A stretch of 64,000 nucleotides of DNA from Massilia sp. ZL223 (GCF_018119395.1 NZ_JAGPWD010000009.1:62001-126000), one strand, 5' to 3'; positions 25,041-34,480 are shown, counted from the first letter of the stretch. Notes: generated by a model from the letters alone, not told the origin. Made by a program: numbers and translations.

Positions 25041-27281
25041 ATGGTATCGACCGCCGCACTCGGCGACGCCCGGGCCCAGCTGGTCCAGGGATTGAGCCTT
25101 GATGACTGCGCGCGCGTGAACGCCGCGCTCGACTACGCCAGCGACGCCTATGGCGAACGCCTGGCCACGTCCGGGCAGAACGCGTTCGAGTTTTCGCTGG
25201 GCGTGGCGGGCACGCTGGCCTACCTGCGCACCGACACCGAGACCCGCATCGCCGGCCTGCTGTTCGAGCTGGCGACCCTCGACCCGGCCGCCGCCGCGAA
25301 ACTCGAGGAGCGCTTCGGCCAGGAGGTGGCCGACCTGGTGCGCGGACTGTTCCAGCTGATTCGCCTGCGCGACCTGACCGCGGTCCAGGCCCCGGTGGGC
25401 AGCGGTAAGAACGCCGCCCAGCAGGCCGCCCAGCAGGTGGAAACCCTGCGCAAGATGCTGCTCGCGATGGCCTCGGACATGCGCGTGGTGCTGATGCGCC
25501 TGGCCTCCTGCGCGGCCACCCTGCGTTATTTCGCCGAGCAGAAGCGCTTCGACGAGGTCACCCACGCCTACGGGCGCGAGGTGCTGGACTTCTACGCGCC
25601 GCTGGCCAACCGCCTCGGCGTCTGGCAGCTCAAGTGGGAGCTGGAAGACCTGTCCTTCCGCTTCATCGAACCCGAGACCTACAAGCGCATCGCCAAGATG
25701 CTCGAAGAAAAGCGCATGCAGCGCGAAGGCTTCGTGGCGTCCTCGATCGCCAGGCTGCAGGAGGAACTCGCCGCCGCCGGGGTCAGGGCCGAGGTGTCGG
25801 GACGTCCCAAGCACATCTACAGCATCTTCAACAAGATGCGCGGCAAGGAGCTCGACTTCACCGACCTGTACGACGTGCGCGCCTTCCGCGTGATCGTGGC
25901 GGACGTGAAGACCTGCTACACCGTGCTGGGCGTGGTGCACAACATCTGGACCCCGATCCCGAAGGAATTCGACGACTACATCTCGCGCCCCAAGCCCAAC
26001 GGCTACCAGTCGCTGCACACGGTGGTGACGGCCGAGGACGGGCGGCCGCTGGAAGTGCAGATCCGCACCCAGGAGATGCACAACTTCGCCGAATACGGCA
26101 TCGCCGCCCACTGGCGCTACAAGGAAGAGGGCGGGTCGAACTTCAAGAGCCAGAAGTACGACGAGAAGATCGCCTGGCTGCGTCAGCTGCTGGCCTGGAA
26201 GAGCGACGTCGCCGACGTCGTGGCCGGCCAGGAGGACCTGCAGCGCGAATGGGTGGAAAAGCTCAAGGCCGCGACCCTGGACGACCGCATCTTCGTGCTC
26301 ACGCCGCAGGCGCGGGTGCTGGAGCTGCCGGTGGGCGCCACGCCGATCGACTTCGCCTACCACCTGCACAGCGAGGTCGGGCACCGCTGCCGCGGCGCCA
26401 AGATCGACGGCGTCATGGTGCCGCTCAACACCCCGCTGAAGAACGGCCAGACCTGCGAGATCATCACGGCCAAGGGCGGCAGCGGCAGCCAGGGCCCGTC
26501 GCGCGACTGGCTCAGCCCCGGCTACACGGTGTCGAGCCGCACCCGCACCAAGATCCGGGCCTGGTTCCACGCCCAGGAGCTGGCCGAGACCCTGGCCCAG
26601 GGCCGGGCGCTGGTCGAGAAGTCGCTCCAGCGCGAGGGCAAGACCGCGGTCAACCTGGAAGCGCTGGCGCACAAGCTGGGCTTCGCCAAGGTGGACGACC
26701 TGTTCATCCAGGTGGGCAAGGAGAAGTTCAGCCTGCGCCACGTGGAAGCCGCCCTGCACGAAGGCGGCGAGCCTGCGCCGCAGGAAGACGCCGCCGTCAT
26801 CAGCAAGAGCCGCGCCTCGAGCGTGGAGCAGGGCGCCAAGTCGGGCGTGCTGGTGGTGGGCACCGAAGGCCTGATGACCATGCTGGCCAAATGCTGCAAG
26901 CCCGCGCCGCCGGACCCGATCGTCGGCTTCGTCACGCGCGGCAAGGGCGTGTCGATCCACCGGCTGACCTGCAAGAACTTCGCCGAAATGCAGGCCAAGG
27001 CGCCGGAGCGGGTGATCGAGACCGAATGGGGGCTGGCCGGGAACGACACCGTGTATCCGGTCGACCTGTTCATCCTGGCCCAGGACCGGCAGGGGCTGCT
27101 GCGCGATATCTCCGAGGTGTTCTCGCGCGAGAAGATCAATGTGACCGGGGTGAATACCCAGAGCGCCAAGGGACAGGCGCGCATGGTGTTCACGGTGGAG
27201 ATCGGGGCGACGGCGCAGTTGCAGAAGGCGCTGGGGGCGATAGGAGAGGTGTCGGGGGTGGTGGAGGCGAGGAGGCAGTAG
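25041..27281 (+). CDS. relA: GTP pyrophosphokinase RelA
   Basis: A 746-residue long RelA/SpoT homologue. The hydrolase HD site is lost (AGLLFELATLDP where active enzymes have a His-Asp). The synthetase keeps GRPKHIYSIFNKM, DLYDVRAFRVIV and PNGYQSLHTVV, with the acidic EFDDYI motif typical of monofunctional RelA. C-terminal TGS (DRIFVLTPQARVLELP), zinc-finger/CC (CCKPAPPDPIVGF) and ACT domains sense deacylated tRNA on the ribosome. It makes (p)ppGpp during amino-acid starvation. Confidence 0.93.
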   Translation: MVSTAALGDARAQLVQGLSLDDCARVNAALDYASDAYGERLATSGQNAFEFSLGVAGTLAYLRTDTETRIAGLLFELATLDPAAAAKLEERFGQEVADLVRGLFQLIRLRDLTAVQAPVGSGKNAAQQAAQQVETLRKMLLAMASDMRVVLMRLASCAATLRYFAEQKRFDEVTHAYGREVLDFYAPLANRLGVWQLKWELEDLSFRFIEPETYKRIAKMLEEKRMQREGFVASSIARLQEELAAAGVRAEVSGRPKHIYSIFNKMRGKELDFTDLYDVRAFRVIVADVKTCYTVLGVVHNIWTPIPKEFDDYISRPKPNGYQSLHTVVTAEDGRPLEVQIRTQEMHNFAEYGIAAHWRYKEEGGSNFKSQKYDEKIAWLRQLLAWKSDVADVVAGQEDLQREWVEKLKAATLDDRIFVLTPQARVLELPVGATPIDFAYHLHSEVGHRCRGAKIDGVMVPLNTPLKNGQTCEIITAKGGSGSQGPSRDWLSPGYTVSSRTRTKIRAWFHAQELAETLAQGRALVEKSLQREGKTAVNLEALAHKLGFAKVDDLFIQVGKEKFSLRHVEAALHEGGEPAPQEDAAVISKSRASSVEQGAKSGVLVVGTEGLMTMLAKCCKPAPPDPIVGFVTRGKGVSIHRLTCKNFAEMQAKAPERVIETEWGLAGNDTVYPVDLFILAQDRQGLLRDISEVFSREKINVTGVNTQSAKGQARMVFTVEIGATAQLQKALGAIGEVSGVVEARRQ

Positions 27282-27294
27282 GGGTCTTCACGCA

Positions 27295-27420
27295 AAACTT
27301 GGGTCCCCGCCTGCGCGGGGATGACGTGCCAGAGCAGCGGGGGCTATGTGATGCCCGTAGCTGTTGAACGTCATCCCCGCGCAGGCCGGAACAATGCCAC
27401 TGGCATTGTTCCGCCCAAGT
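27295..27420. repeat. REP-like inverted repeat pair with internal palindrome
   Basis: Two copies in opposite orientation of a unit with ends AACTTGGG and CCTGCGCGGGGATGACG (27297-27326; complement 27369-27420). In the second copy the short middle part is replaced by a 27-bp perfect hairpin with 13-bp arms (27387-27413; arm CGGAACAATGCCA). The transcript can fold into one large branched hairpin. It lies between relA and the mlaE gene and could end or stabilise the relA mRNA. Confidence 0.75.
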
Positions 27421-27494
27421 TCGCAGCGCACCAAAACGCATCCATGCACCACGAACCCCGCGCAAACCGTTGTTAAACCGGTATCATTCGTTCC

Positions 27495-28301
27495 ATGCGC
27501 CGAACCCTCAACCTCGCAGCCCGCCCCAGCCTCTGGGGACTCGCCGTCGCGCGCTACCTGCGCAGCTGGTGGTACATGGTCCACCTGGGCGCGGTCGCGG
27601 TCGTGATGGCGCTGTCGCCCTCGACCTATCACCGCGCCAACCGGCTCGCGGCCTCGCGCTACATCTATGCCAGCACCTGGCAGGTGCTGCCCTGGTTTAC
27701 GCTCGCCTCGGCCCTGGTCGGCCTGGTGATCATCCGCATCGTGCTGGTCACCGCCAAGAGCTATGGCCTGTCGCACTACGCCCTGGAGATGGTGGTGCGG
27801 GTGCTGGTGCTCGAACTCATCCCGCTGTCCGCCGCCATGTTCGTCGCCCTGCGCGCCGGCATGGCCTTCGACGCCTCGGCCCTGGGCCTGGCGCGCGCCG
27901 GGTTGTCGCCGCAGGCCGCCAGCGACGAAGCCCTGCGCCGGGTGCGGCGCGACCTGGTGCCCCAGCTGATCGCCAACGCGGTCGCGGTTCTCAGCCTGGC
28001 CATGGTCACCTCCACCGTCATGCTGGTGCTGGCCTACCTGAACGTCTACGGCCTGTCGCCCTGGGGCATCTTCGACTACACCCGCACGGTCGGGCGCGTG
28101 TTCGAGCCGGTGGTGACGGCCGGCTTCGTGCTCAAGACCGTGCTGTTCGGCCTGGCCGTGGCCCTGATCCCGACCGCCGCCATCCTGGAGCTGCAGCGTT
28201 ATCCGCGCCGCGTCGTCTCCACCGTCCAGCCGGGCGCGCTGCGCCTGCTGTTCGTGCTATTGGTGATCGAGGCGGCCTCGCTCGCACTCAAATATATCTG
28301 A
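27495..28301 (+). CDS. mlaE: MlaE-family ABC permease
   Basis: A 268-residue membrane protein of the MlaE/YrbE permease family. The conserved segment VRVLVLELIPLSAAMFVALRAG and helices ending at LVIEAASLALKYI match the fold. It is the membrane part of an MCE lipid transporter moving phospholipids or similar lipids across the envelope. The MlaD gene begins 13 nt later. The ATPase gene usually found next to it is not here. The symbol is by family; whether it serves the classical Mla system is uncertain. Confidence 0.82.
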   Translation: MRRTLNLAARPSLWGLAVARYLRSWWYMVHLGAVAVVMALSPSTYHRANRLAASRYIYASTWQVLPWFTLASALVGLVIIRIVLVTAKSYGLSHYALEMVVRVLVLELIPLSAAMFVALRAGMAFDASALGLARAGLSPQAASDEALRRVRRDLVPQLIANAVAVLSLAMVTSTVMLVLAYLNVYGLSPWGIFDYTRTVGRVFEPVVTAGFVLKTVLFGLAVALIPTAAILELQRYPRRVVSTVQPGALRLLFVLLVIEAASLALKYI

Positions 28302-28314
28302 ACGAAGGAAGTCC

Positions 28315-29247
28315 ATGACGGAAGCCCAACCCGACGAACCCGCCCATGTCGAAGCCAAGGCCATCATCCTGCTGGTGCTGGTCGGCGCCCTGATCGCCGG
28401 CTTCGTGCTGTACGTGATGTACGCGCGCGGCGTGTTCGAGCCGACCCAGCGCCTGACCCTGGTCACCGACGATTCCTCGGGCGTGATCCCGGGCATGGAC
28501 ATGACCTTCGCCGGCTTCCCGATCGGGCGCGTGCGCCAGGTCGACCTGGCCCCGGACGGCAAGGTGCAGATCCTGGTCGACGTCCAGAGCAAGGACGCCA
28601 AGTGGCTGCGCACCTCGAGCGTGTTCACCCTGGAGTCGAGCATCGTGGGCGAAACCCGGCTGCGCGCCTACACCGGCCTGCTCAACGATCCGCCGCTGCC
28701 GCCGGACGCCACCCGCACCGTACTGCGCGGCGACGCCACCGCCGAGATCCCGCGCATCGTCGCCACCGCGCGCCAGCTGCTGGAAAACCTCGAGACCATG
28801 ACCGCGTCGGAATCCGACATCAACGCCAGCCTGGCCAACATCCAGGCGGTGACCGGCCGCATGTCCGGCAAGTACGGCGTGCTGGGCGGGGTGCTGGGCG
28901 GCGACGAGGAAGCGCGCAAGCTGGGCGAGGCGCTGGACCGCGTGAACGCCATCCTGGCCAAGGCCGACACGCGGGTGTTCGGCAAGAACGGCGTGATGGA
29001 CGACAGCCAGGCCGCCATCCAGCAGCTCAACGTGGTGCTGAAGGACGCCAGCGAGACCTTGAAGAAGGTGGATGCGGTGCTGGTCGAGGCCCAGGCCGTG
29101 GGCGCCAACGCGCGCGTGGCCACCCAGGACCTGGGCGCGCTGCGCGGCGAGGTCGACGCCAGCCTGCGCAAGGTAAACCGCCTGGTCGACGAGATCAACC
29201 GCAAGTGGCCTTTCGCCCGCAGCAACCAGGAGATCAAGCTGCCATGA
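28315..29247 (+). CDS. MCE-domain substrate-binding protein (MlaD-like)
   Basis: A 310-residue single-pass protein. One N-terminal membrane helix (AIILLVLVGALIAGFVLYVMY) is followed by one MCE domain (about 45-120: LTLVTDDSSGVIPGMDMTF, GFPIGRVRQVDL). A long helical, coiled-coil C-terminal region (about 140-300) with Ala/Leu/Glu-rich heptads follows. It is longer than E. coli MlaD because of this helical tail, which may span part of the periplasm. Translation of the lipoprotein gene is coupled through an ATGA overlap. Confidence 0.87.
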   Translation: MTEAQPDEPAHVEAKAIILLVLVGALIAGFVLYVMYARGVFEPTQRLTLVTDDSSGVIPGMDMTFAGFPIGRVRQVDLAPDGKVQILVDVQSKDAKWLRTSSVFTLESSIVGETRLRAYTGLLNDPPLPPDATRTVLRGDATAEIPRIVATARQLLENLETMTASESDINASLANIQAVTGRMSGKYGVLGGVLGGDEEARKLGEALDRVNAILAKADTRVFGKNGVMDDSQAAIQQLNVVLKDASETLKKVDAVLVEAQAVGANARVATQDLGALRGEVDASLRKVNRLVDEINRKWPFARSNQEIKLP

Positions 29248-29876
29248 GACTCGCTCCCGTATTGATCCTGGCATTGCTGGCGGGCTGCGGCAGCAAGCCG
29301 CTGCCGCCCGACTGGCAGGCCAACGCCAAGGGCTCGCTCGACGCCTTCACCGACGACTACCTGAAGGGCAACAGCGCCGCGGCGGAGGCGGAGTTCCGCC
29401 GTGCGCGCCTGGAGACCACGGCCACCGGCCGCCCGGACCACGTGGCCCAGGTCGAGCTGGTGCGCTGCGCCGCCCATGCGGCCAGCCTGGTGTTCGACGA
29501 TTGTCCCGGCTACGCGGCGCTGGCGGCGGACGCCACGGCGGAGCAGCGCGCCTATGCCGACTACCTGGCCGGCCGCTGGCAAGGCTTGAGCGCGGCGCTG
29601 CTGCCCGAACAGCACCGCCCGGTGCTCGCCGGCGGCCAGCTGGCGGCCGTCGCCGATCCGCTGGCGCGGATGGTGGCGGCGGGCGCGCTGTTCAAGGCCG
29701 GGCGCATCACGCCGGAAGGCATCGCGCAGGCGGTGGACACCGCCTCGAACCAAGGGTGGCGCCGTCCGCTGCTGGCCTGGCTCGGCGTCCAGGCGCGGCG
29801 CGCCGAGGCGGCGGGCGACACGGCAGCGCTGGAACAGATCCGCAAGCGCATCGCGCTGGCGTCCGGACAGCGCTAG
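29244..29876 (+). CDS. lipoprotein of the MlaE-MlaD operon
   Basis: A 210-residue predicted lipoprotein. LALLAGC at residues 9-15 is a lipobox, with Cys about residue 15. The mature part is alpha-helical and Ala-rich and I recognise no domain. Start ATG 29244 overlaps the MlaD stop by 4 bp (29244-29247). Its position suggests an auxiliary lipoprotein of the MCE lipid transporter, but it does not look like the classical ABC auxiliary lipoprotein family. Confidence 0.75.
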   Translation: MRLAPVLILALLAGCGSKPLPPDWQANAKGSLDAFTDDYLKGNSAAAEAEFRRARLETTATGRPDHVAQVELVRCAAHAASLVFDDCPGYAALAADATAEQRAYADYLAGRWQGLSAALLPEQHRPVLAGGQLAAVADPLARMVAAGALFKAGRITPEGIAQAVDTASNQGWRRPLLAWLGVQARRAEAAGDTAALEQIRKRIALASGQR

Positions 29877-29888
29877 GAAGGCGGGCGT

Positions 29889-30203
29889 ATGCGCATTTTC
29901 AAATCATCGGCGCTGCAAATCGCCGCGATCGTCCTGGCGCTGGCCGTGTTCGGCGTCGTCGGCGCGAAGTTCGCCGGCAGCCGCGCCGAGCAGGCGACTC
30001 TGGCGCGCATGGAAACGGTGTGGCCGGATTTCGCCGCCATGCAGGAGCCGGAGCGGATGTTCCTGATCCAGCTCTCGCTGAACTGCCAGGTGGTGCGGCG
30101 GCCCGCCGAGCGGGCCGAGGTCGTCGAATGCCTGCGCAGCGGCGCCAGGCAGGCTGGGACGGATGCCCCGGCGCGGCTCGAGCGCCTGTTGCCGCCGGGC
30201 TGA
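29889..30203 (+). CDS. small single-pass membrane protein, hypothetical
   Basis: A 104-residue protein with one N-terminal hydrophobic helix (LQIAAIVLALAVFGVVGA) and a hydrophilic tail containing two cysteines (LSLNCQVV, EVVECLRSG) that could form a disulphide in the periplasm. Twelve nt after the lipoprotein gene, so probably the last gene of the MCE operon. No known family recognised. Confidence 0.6.
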   Translation: MRIFKSSALQIAAIVLALAVFGVVGAKFAGSRAEQATLARMETVWPDFAAMQEPERMFLIQLSLNCQVVRRPAERAEVVECLRSGARQAGTDAPARLERLLPPG

Positions 30204-30228
30204 GCCACTGCTTCCGTCCGGGCGCGGA

Positions 30229-31158
30229 TCAGCGCAGGGCCCAGGGCAGGGTGTTGTGGATGTTGGTAGCCGCAATCGCCGCCTGTCCGGTGGCGACCGC
30301 GATCTGGTTCAGGCCGCGCGTGACGTCGCCGATCGCATACAGGCCGGGCACCGATGTGCGCAGGTGGTCGTCGACCAGCAGCTTGCTGCACTCGACGGTC
30401 AGCGCGCCGAGCGAGGCGGCCAGGTCGGAGCGGGCGGTCTCGCCGAGCATGGGATAGAAGACGTCGCAGGGGTAATCCTCGCCGTCGGCCGTGTGCAGCA
30501 CCGGCTTGAGGTCCTCGCTCATGGTGACGCCCACCAGCGGCGAGCCGACCAGGCGCACTTTGGCCGCGTCGAGCTGGCGCCTCTCCTCGTCGTTGATGCT
30601 GGATTCCGCGCTGCGCTCGAACAGCAGCACGTCCTGGCTGAAGGTGCGCATGAACAGCGCATGGCCGACCGGATTGACTTCCGAGGTGACCACGCCGATG
30701 CGCTTGTCGATCACGTCGTAGCCGTCGCACACAGGACAGAGGCGCACCGCGCCGCTGGCCACCGCCTCGTCCCAGCGCTCGACCGGCATGCCGGCGTCGG
30801 CCACGCCAGTGGCTAGCAGCACGGTGTGGGCGCGCAAGGGATTCGTATCGCCCTCCGGGCTCAGGTAGTCGCCGACGAACAGGCCATCCTCGATGCGCAG
30901 CCCGGTGATCTCACCCGGAATCACATGCCCGCCATAGTTGCCGAGCTGGGCGCGCAGGTTCTCCAGCAAGTCCTTGCCGTTAATGCCTTCGGGAAAGCCG
31001 GGGTAGTTGTGCGAGACCGGAATCCAGCTCAGCCGGCTGTGGCCCTTGTCGACCAGCGCGACATTGCGGGTGAAGCGGCGCAGGTAGATGCCGGCCGTAA
31101 GCCCGCCGGGGCCGCCGCCGATGATGAGGGTGTCGAATACGGTCTGGTCGAAGTCCAT
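30229..31158 (-). CDS. thioredoxin-reductase-like flavoprotein
   Basis: A 309-residue FAD/NAD(P) oxidoreductase. The FAD motif is TLIIGGGPGGLTAGIYL, the second nucleotide domain starts at RIGVVTSEVN, and the C-terminal FAD motif is GLYAIGDVTRGLNQIA. The redox site reads RLCPVCDGYD (C-P-V-C) instead of the usual C-A-T-C of thioredoxin reductase. The G-x-G-x-x-G of the NADPH domain is also altered (VTSEVNPVG). It may be a TrxR-like enzyme with a different electron donor or partner. I start it at MDFDQT (31158). Confidence 0.83.
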   Translation of the reverse strand: MDFDQTVFDTLIIGGGPGGLTAGIYLRRFTRNVALVDKGHSRLSWIPVSHNYPGFPEGINGKDLLENLRAQLGNYGGHVIPGEITGLRIEDGLFVGDYLSPEGDTNPLRAHTVLLATGVADAGMPVERWDEAVASGAVRLCPVCDGYDVIDKRIGVVTSEVNPVGHALFMRTFSQDVLLFERSAESSINDEERRQLDAAKVRLVGSPLVGVTMSEDLKPVLHTADGEDYPCDVFYPMLGETARSDLAASLGALTVECSKLLVDDHLRTSVPGLYAIGDVTRGLNQIAVATGQAAIAATNIHNTLPWALR

Positions 31159-31226
31159 GCGCCGATTATCCGGACCGCGGCCGGTCCGACTATCGGCGTG
31201 CTCCCCAGCGGCTGGTAAGAACGAGC

Positions 31227-32150
31227 TTACAAGGATTTGCCGCCGGCGGCTTCCGGCTGCAGGGTGACGTGGTCGATGCCGTGGCGCGCGCGCAGCATGG
31301 CGCGCACCGCGTCCAGCACGGCGGGCCATTCCTCCAGCGAACGGATCTCGAGGTGGCCGATCAGGGCCGGCTCGCCAGGCGACATGTCCCAGACATGCAG
31401 GTCGTGTACCGACAGCACGCCTTCGATGCCGGCGATGTCGTTGCCGACCTCCAGGTAGTCGATCTGGTGCGGCACGCCTTCCATCAGGAAGTGGTAGGAC
31501 TCGCGCAGGATGCCGACCGTGGACTTGAGGATCAGCAGGCAGACGAAGATCGACAGGATGGGGTCGATCCGGTACCAGTCGGTGTAATAGATGACGACGC
31601 CGGCGGCGATGGCGGCGATCGAGCCCAGCAGGTCGCCCATGACGTTGACCAGGGCGGCGCGGGTATTGATGCTCTGGGTGTCGCGCGACAGTACCCAGGC
31701 GACCAGCAGGTTGATGGCGGCGCCGATGGCGGCGACCACCAGCACCACGCCGCCCTGCACCGGTTCCGGATGCATCAGGCGCTGCGCGGCCTCCCAGCCG
31801 ATCCAGCCCACCAGGGCCAGCATCGCCAGGCTGTTGACGAATGCGGCCAGGGCTTCCGCGCGCACGAAACCGAAGGAATGGCGCGCCGAAGGGGGGCGCT
31901 TGGCGATCAGCTGGGCCATCAGGGCCAGGCCGAGTGCGGCGGCGTCGGTGACCATGTGGCCGGCGTCCGAGATCAGGGCGAGCGAGTTCGAGATGAAGCC
32001 GGTGACGACCTCGATCACCGCGAACAGCAGGGTCAGGCCGAGCGCCACGCCGAGCGCCTTCTGGCTGCGGCCTTCGATGGTGTGCGAGTGGCTGGCATCG
32101 CCATCGAGGTGGGCGTGCAGGTGGGAAGGATCGACGGGCCGGGAAGTCAT
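31227..32150 (-). CDS. cation diffusion facilitator (zinc/cobalt efflux)
   Basis: A 307-residue CDF exporter of the CzcD/ZitB class. A His-rich N-terminus (HLHAHLDGDASHSH) is followed by six helices. The metal site is SDAGHMVTDAAALGLAL in helix 2 (H-x-x-x-D) with a matching N/D pair in VNVMGDLLGS of helix 5. The cytoplasmic ferredoxin-like dimer domain has VHDLHVWDMSPG. It exports Zn2+ (possibly Co2+ or Cd2+) in exchange for protons. Confidence 0.9.
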   Translation of the reverse strand: MTSRPVDPSHLHAHLDGDASHSHTIEGRSQKALGVALGLTLLFAVIEVVTGFISNSLALISDAGHMVTDAAALGLALMAQLIAKRPPSARHSFGFVRAEALAAFVNSLAMLALVGWIGWEAAQRLMHPEPVQGGVVLVVAAIGAAINLLVAWVLSRDTQSINTRAALVNVMGDLLGSIAAIAAGVVIYYTDWYRIDPILSIFVCLLILKSTVGILRESYHFLMEGVPHQIDYLEVGNDIAGIEGVLSVHDLHVWDMSPGEPALIGHLEIRSLEEWPAVLDAVRAMLRARHGIDHVTLQPEAAGGKSL

Positions 32151-32244
32151 GTGGAGCGTGGTGGTTTGGACAATCCGCTAGTGTAAGGCATAGCCGTCCT
32201 CTGAGGGCGGATGGGGCCGGCAGGCAAGTATTTCCGTGCGAGGG

Positions 32245-32273
32245 TTGCTTATCGGGAGGCCGATCCTTATAAT
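32245..32273 (+). promoter_or_regulatory. promoter of tRNA-Val
   Basis: -35 TTGCTT (32245-32250), 17-bp spacer, consensus -10 TATAAT (32268-32273). It ends 10 bp before the first tRNA base. Confidence 0.8.
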
Positions 32274-32282
32274 GGCGGCATC

Positions 32283-32359
32283 GGGCGGTTAGTTCAGCTG
32301 GTTAGAATACTTGGTCGACATCCAAGGGGTCGCAGATTCGAATTCTGCACCGCCCACCA
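32283..32359 (+). tRNA. tRNA-Val (GAC)
   Basis: A 77-nt cloverleaf with encoded CCA. Acceptor stem GGGCGGT/ACCGCCC, D arm GTTC/GAAT, anticodon stem CTTGG/CCAAG, loop TCGACAT with anticodon GAC, T arm GCAGA/TCTGC with loop TTCGAAT. In this fold position 33 is C rather than the nearly universal U. A terminator follows about 115 nt downstream. Confidence 0.9.
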
Positions 32360-32474
32360 AAATACTCTGTAAGAGCGAGAAAGGCACTCACGGTTATGAC
32401 ACCGCGAACTACAACCTGGTTGTGGGGGAATCGCTAGACGCGAAGGGGTGTGCTTTTGCTCAACACAACGGAAA

Positions 32475-32498
32475 AACGCGGCTAGTCCGCGTTTTTTT
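32475..32498 (+). terminator. terminator after tRNA-Val
   Basis: Stem AACGCGG / CCGCGTT (32475-32481, 32487-32493) with loop CTAGT and an eight-T tract. It separates the tRNA transcript from thrS. Confidence 0.85.
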
Positions 32499-32569
32499 TC
32501 GTCTGTACAATTTTCCAAGTTCCAATTCATCAAATCTCACCGGCGCCTGCGCCACGAATGGAGAACAGC

Positions 32570-34480
32570 ATGCTGAACGTTCGACTTCCCGATGGTTCCA
32601 ACCGTCAATTTGACGGTCCCGTCACGGTCGCCCAGGTGGCCCAGAACATCGCCCCGAGCCTGGCCAAGGCCGCGCTCGCGGGCAAGGTCAATGGCAAGGT
32701 GGTCGACACTTCCTTCCTGATCGAGGACGACGCCGACCTGGCGATCGTCACCGACAAGGATCCGGAAGGCCTGGACGTCATCCGCCACTCGACCGCCCAC
32801 CTGCTGGCCTATGCGGTCAAGGAACTGTTCCCGGAAGCCCAGGTCACCATCGGCCCGGTCATCGAGAACGGCTTCTACTACGACTTCTCGTACAAGCGTC
32901 CGTTCACCCCGGAAGACCTCCAGGCGATCGAAAAGAAGATGCTCGAGCTGGCCAAGAAGGACGAGCCGGTCACCCGCAAGGTGCTGCCGCGCGACGAAGC
33001 CGTGGCCTATTTCAAGTCGATCGGCGAAGACTACAAGGCCGAGATCATCGCCTCGATCCCGGCCAACGAGGACGTGTCGCTGTATAGCGAAGGCCAGTTC
33101 ACCGACCTGTGCCGCGGCCCGCACGTGCCCTCGACCGGCAAGCTGAAGGTCTTCAAGCTGATGAAGCTGGCCGGCGCCTACTGGCGCGGCGACTCCAAGA
33201 ACGAGATGCTGCAGCGTGTCTACGGCACCGCCTGGGCCAAGAAGGAAGAGCAGGAGCAGTACCTGCACATGCTGGAAGAGGCGGAAAAACGCGATCACCG
33301 TAAACTGGGCAAGGCGCTGGACCTGTTCCACTTCCAGGAAGAAGCCCCGGGCCTGATCTTCTGGCACCCGAAGGGCTGGACCGTCTGGCAGCAGGTGGAG
33401 CAGTACATGCGCACCAAGTACCAGGTCAACGGCTACAGCGAAGTCAAGGCGCCGCAGATCCTGGACCGCAGCCTGTGGGAAAAGACCGGCCACTGGGAAA
33501 ACTACCGCGACAACATGTTCACCACCGAGTCGGAGAACCGTTCGTACGCGCTCAAGCCCATGAACTGCCCGGGCCACGTGCAGATCTATAACGCCGGCCT
33601 GCGTTCCTACCGCGACCTGCCGCTGCGCTACGGCGAATTCGGCCAGTGCCACCGCAACGAGTCCTCGGGCGCGCTGCACGGCCTGATGCGCGTGCGCGGC
33701 TTCACCCAGGACGATGGCCACATCTTCTGCACCGAAGAGCAGATCGAGGCCGAAGTGACCGCCTTCCACGCCCAGGCGATGGAAGTCTATGACGATTTCG
33801 GCTTCGAGAACATCGACGTCAAGATCGCCCTGCGCCCGGACAGCCGCATCGGCTCGGACGAGGTGTGGGACCAGGCCGAGGAAGCGCTGCGCTCGGCGCT
33901 GCGCGCCTGCGGCGTGAGCTGGACCGAACTGCCGGGCGAGGGCGCCTTCTATGGCCCGAAGATCGAGTACCACCTGAAGGACAGCCTCGGCCGTCCGTGG
34001 CAGGTCGGCACCATGCAGGTCGACTTCTCGATGCCAGGCCGCCTGGGGTCGGAATACGTCGCCGAAGATAACACCCGCAAGGTCCCGGTCATGCTGCACC
34101 GTGCGATCGTCGGCTCGATGGAGCGCTTCATCGGCATCCTGATCGAGAACTACGCGGGGGCGCTGCCGCTGTGGCTGGCGCCGGTGCAAGTGGCCATCCT
34201 GAATATCTCGGATGCCCAGGCCGATTACGTCAAACAAGTCGAAGCCCAGCTGCGCAAAGCCGGCCTGCGCGTCCACGCTGATTTGCGGAACGAGAAGATC
34301 ACCTATAAAATACGCGAGCATTCCGTCCAAAAACTGCCTTATATCCTCGTTGTCGGGGACAAGGAGCGGGATGCCAACACTGTGGCCGTGCGTGCCCGCG
34401 GCAATGTCGACCTGGGCGTGATGTCCGTCGATGCGATCGTGGAGCGTCTGGTAGGCGAAGTCGCCGCCAAGACGAAATAA
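32570..34480 (+). CDS. thrS: threonyl-tRNA synthetase
   Basis: A 636-residue class II synthetase that charges tRNA-Thr. N-terminal TGS domain ([19 protein letters not shown]), editing domain with [16 protein letters not shown], catalytic core with [10 protein letters not shown] (zinc Cys), [14 protein letters not shown] and [14 protein letters not shown] (zinc His), and a C-terminal anticodon domain. GGAGA (32560-32564) favours ATG 32570; ATG 32558 in frame is the alternative. First gene of the translation block. Confidence 0.96.
   Translation: MLNVRLPDGSNRQFDGPVTVAQVAQNIAPSLAKAALAGKVNGKVVDTSFLIEDDADLAIVTDKDPEGLDVIRHSTAHLLAYAVKELFPEAQVTIGPVIENGFYYDFSYKRPFTPEDLQAIEKKMLELAKKDEPVTRKVLPRDEAVAYFKSIGEDYKAEIIASIPANEDVSLYSEGQFTDLCRGPHVPSTGKLKVFKLMKLAGAYWRGDSKNEMLQRVYGTAWAKKEEQEQYLHMLEEAEKRDHRKLGKALDLFHFQEEAPGLIFWHPKGWTVWQQVEQYMRTKYQVNGYSEVKAPQILDRSLWEKTGHWENYRDNMFTTESENRSYALKPMNCPGHVQIYNAGLRSYRDLPLRYGEFGQCHRNESSGALHGLMRVRGFTQDDGHIFCTEEQIEAEVTAFHAQAMEVYDDFGFENIDVKIALRPDSRIGSDEVWDQAEEALRSALRACGVSWTELPGEGAFYGPKIEYHLKDSLGRPWQVGTMQVDFSMPGRLGSEYVAEDNTRKVPVMLHRAIVGSMERFIGILIENYAGALPLWLAPVQVAILNISDAQADYVKQVEAQLRKAGLRVHADLRNEKITYKIREHSVQKLPYILVVGDKERDANTVAVRARGNVDLGVMSVDAIVERLVGEVAAKTK

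Noticed and set aside
32283-32359. tRNA-Val as an integration site for a mobile island
   Set aside because: No integrase gene and no second copy of the tRNA 3' end were seen around the downstream genes.
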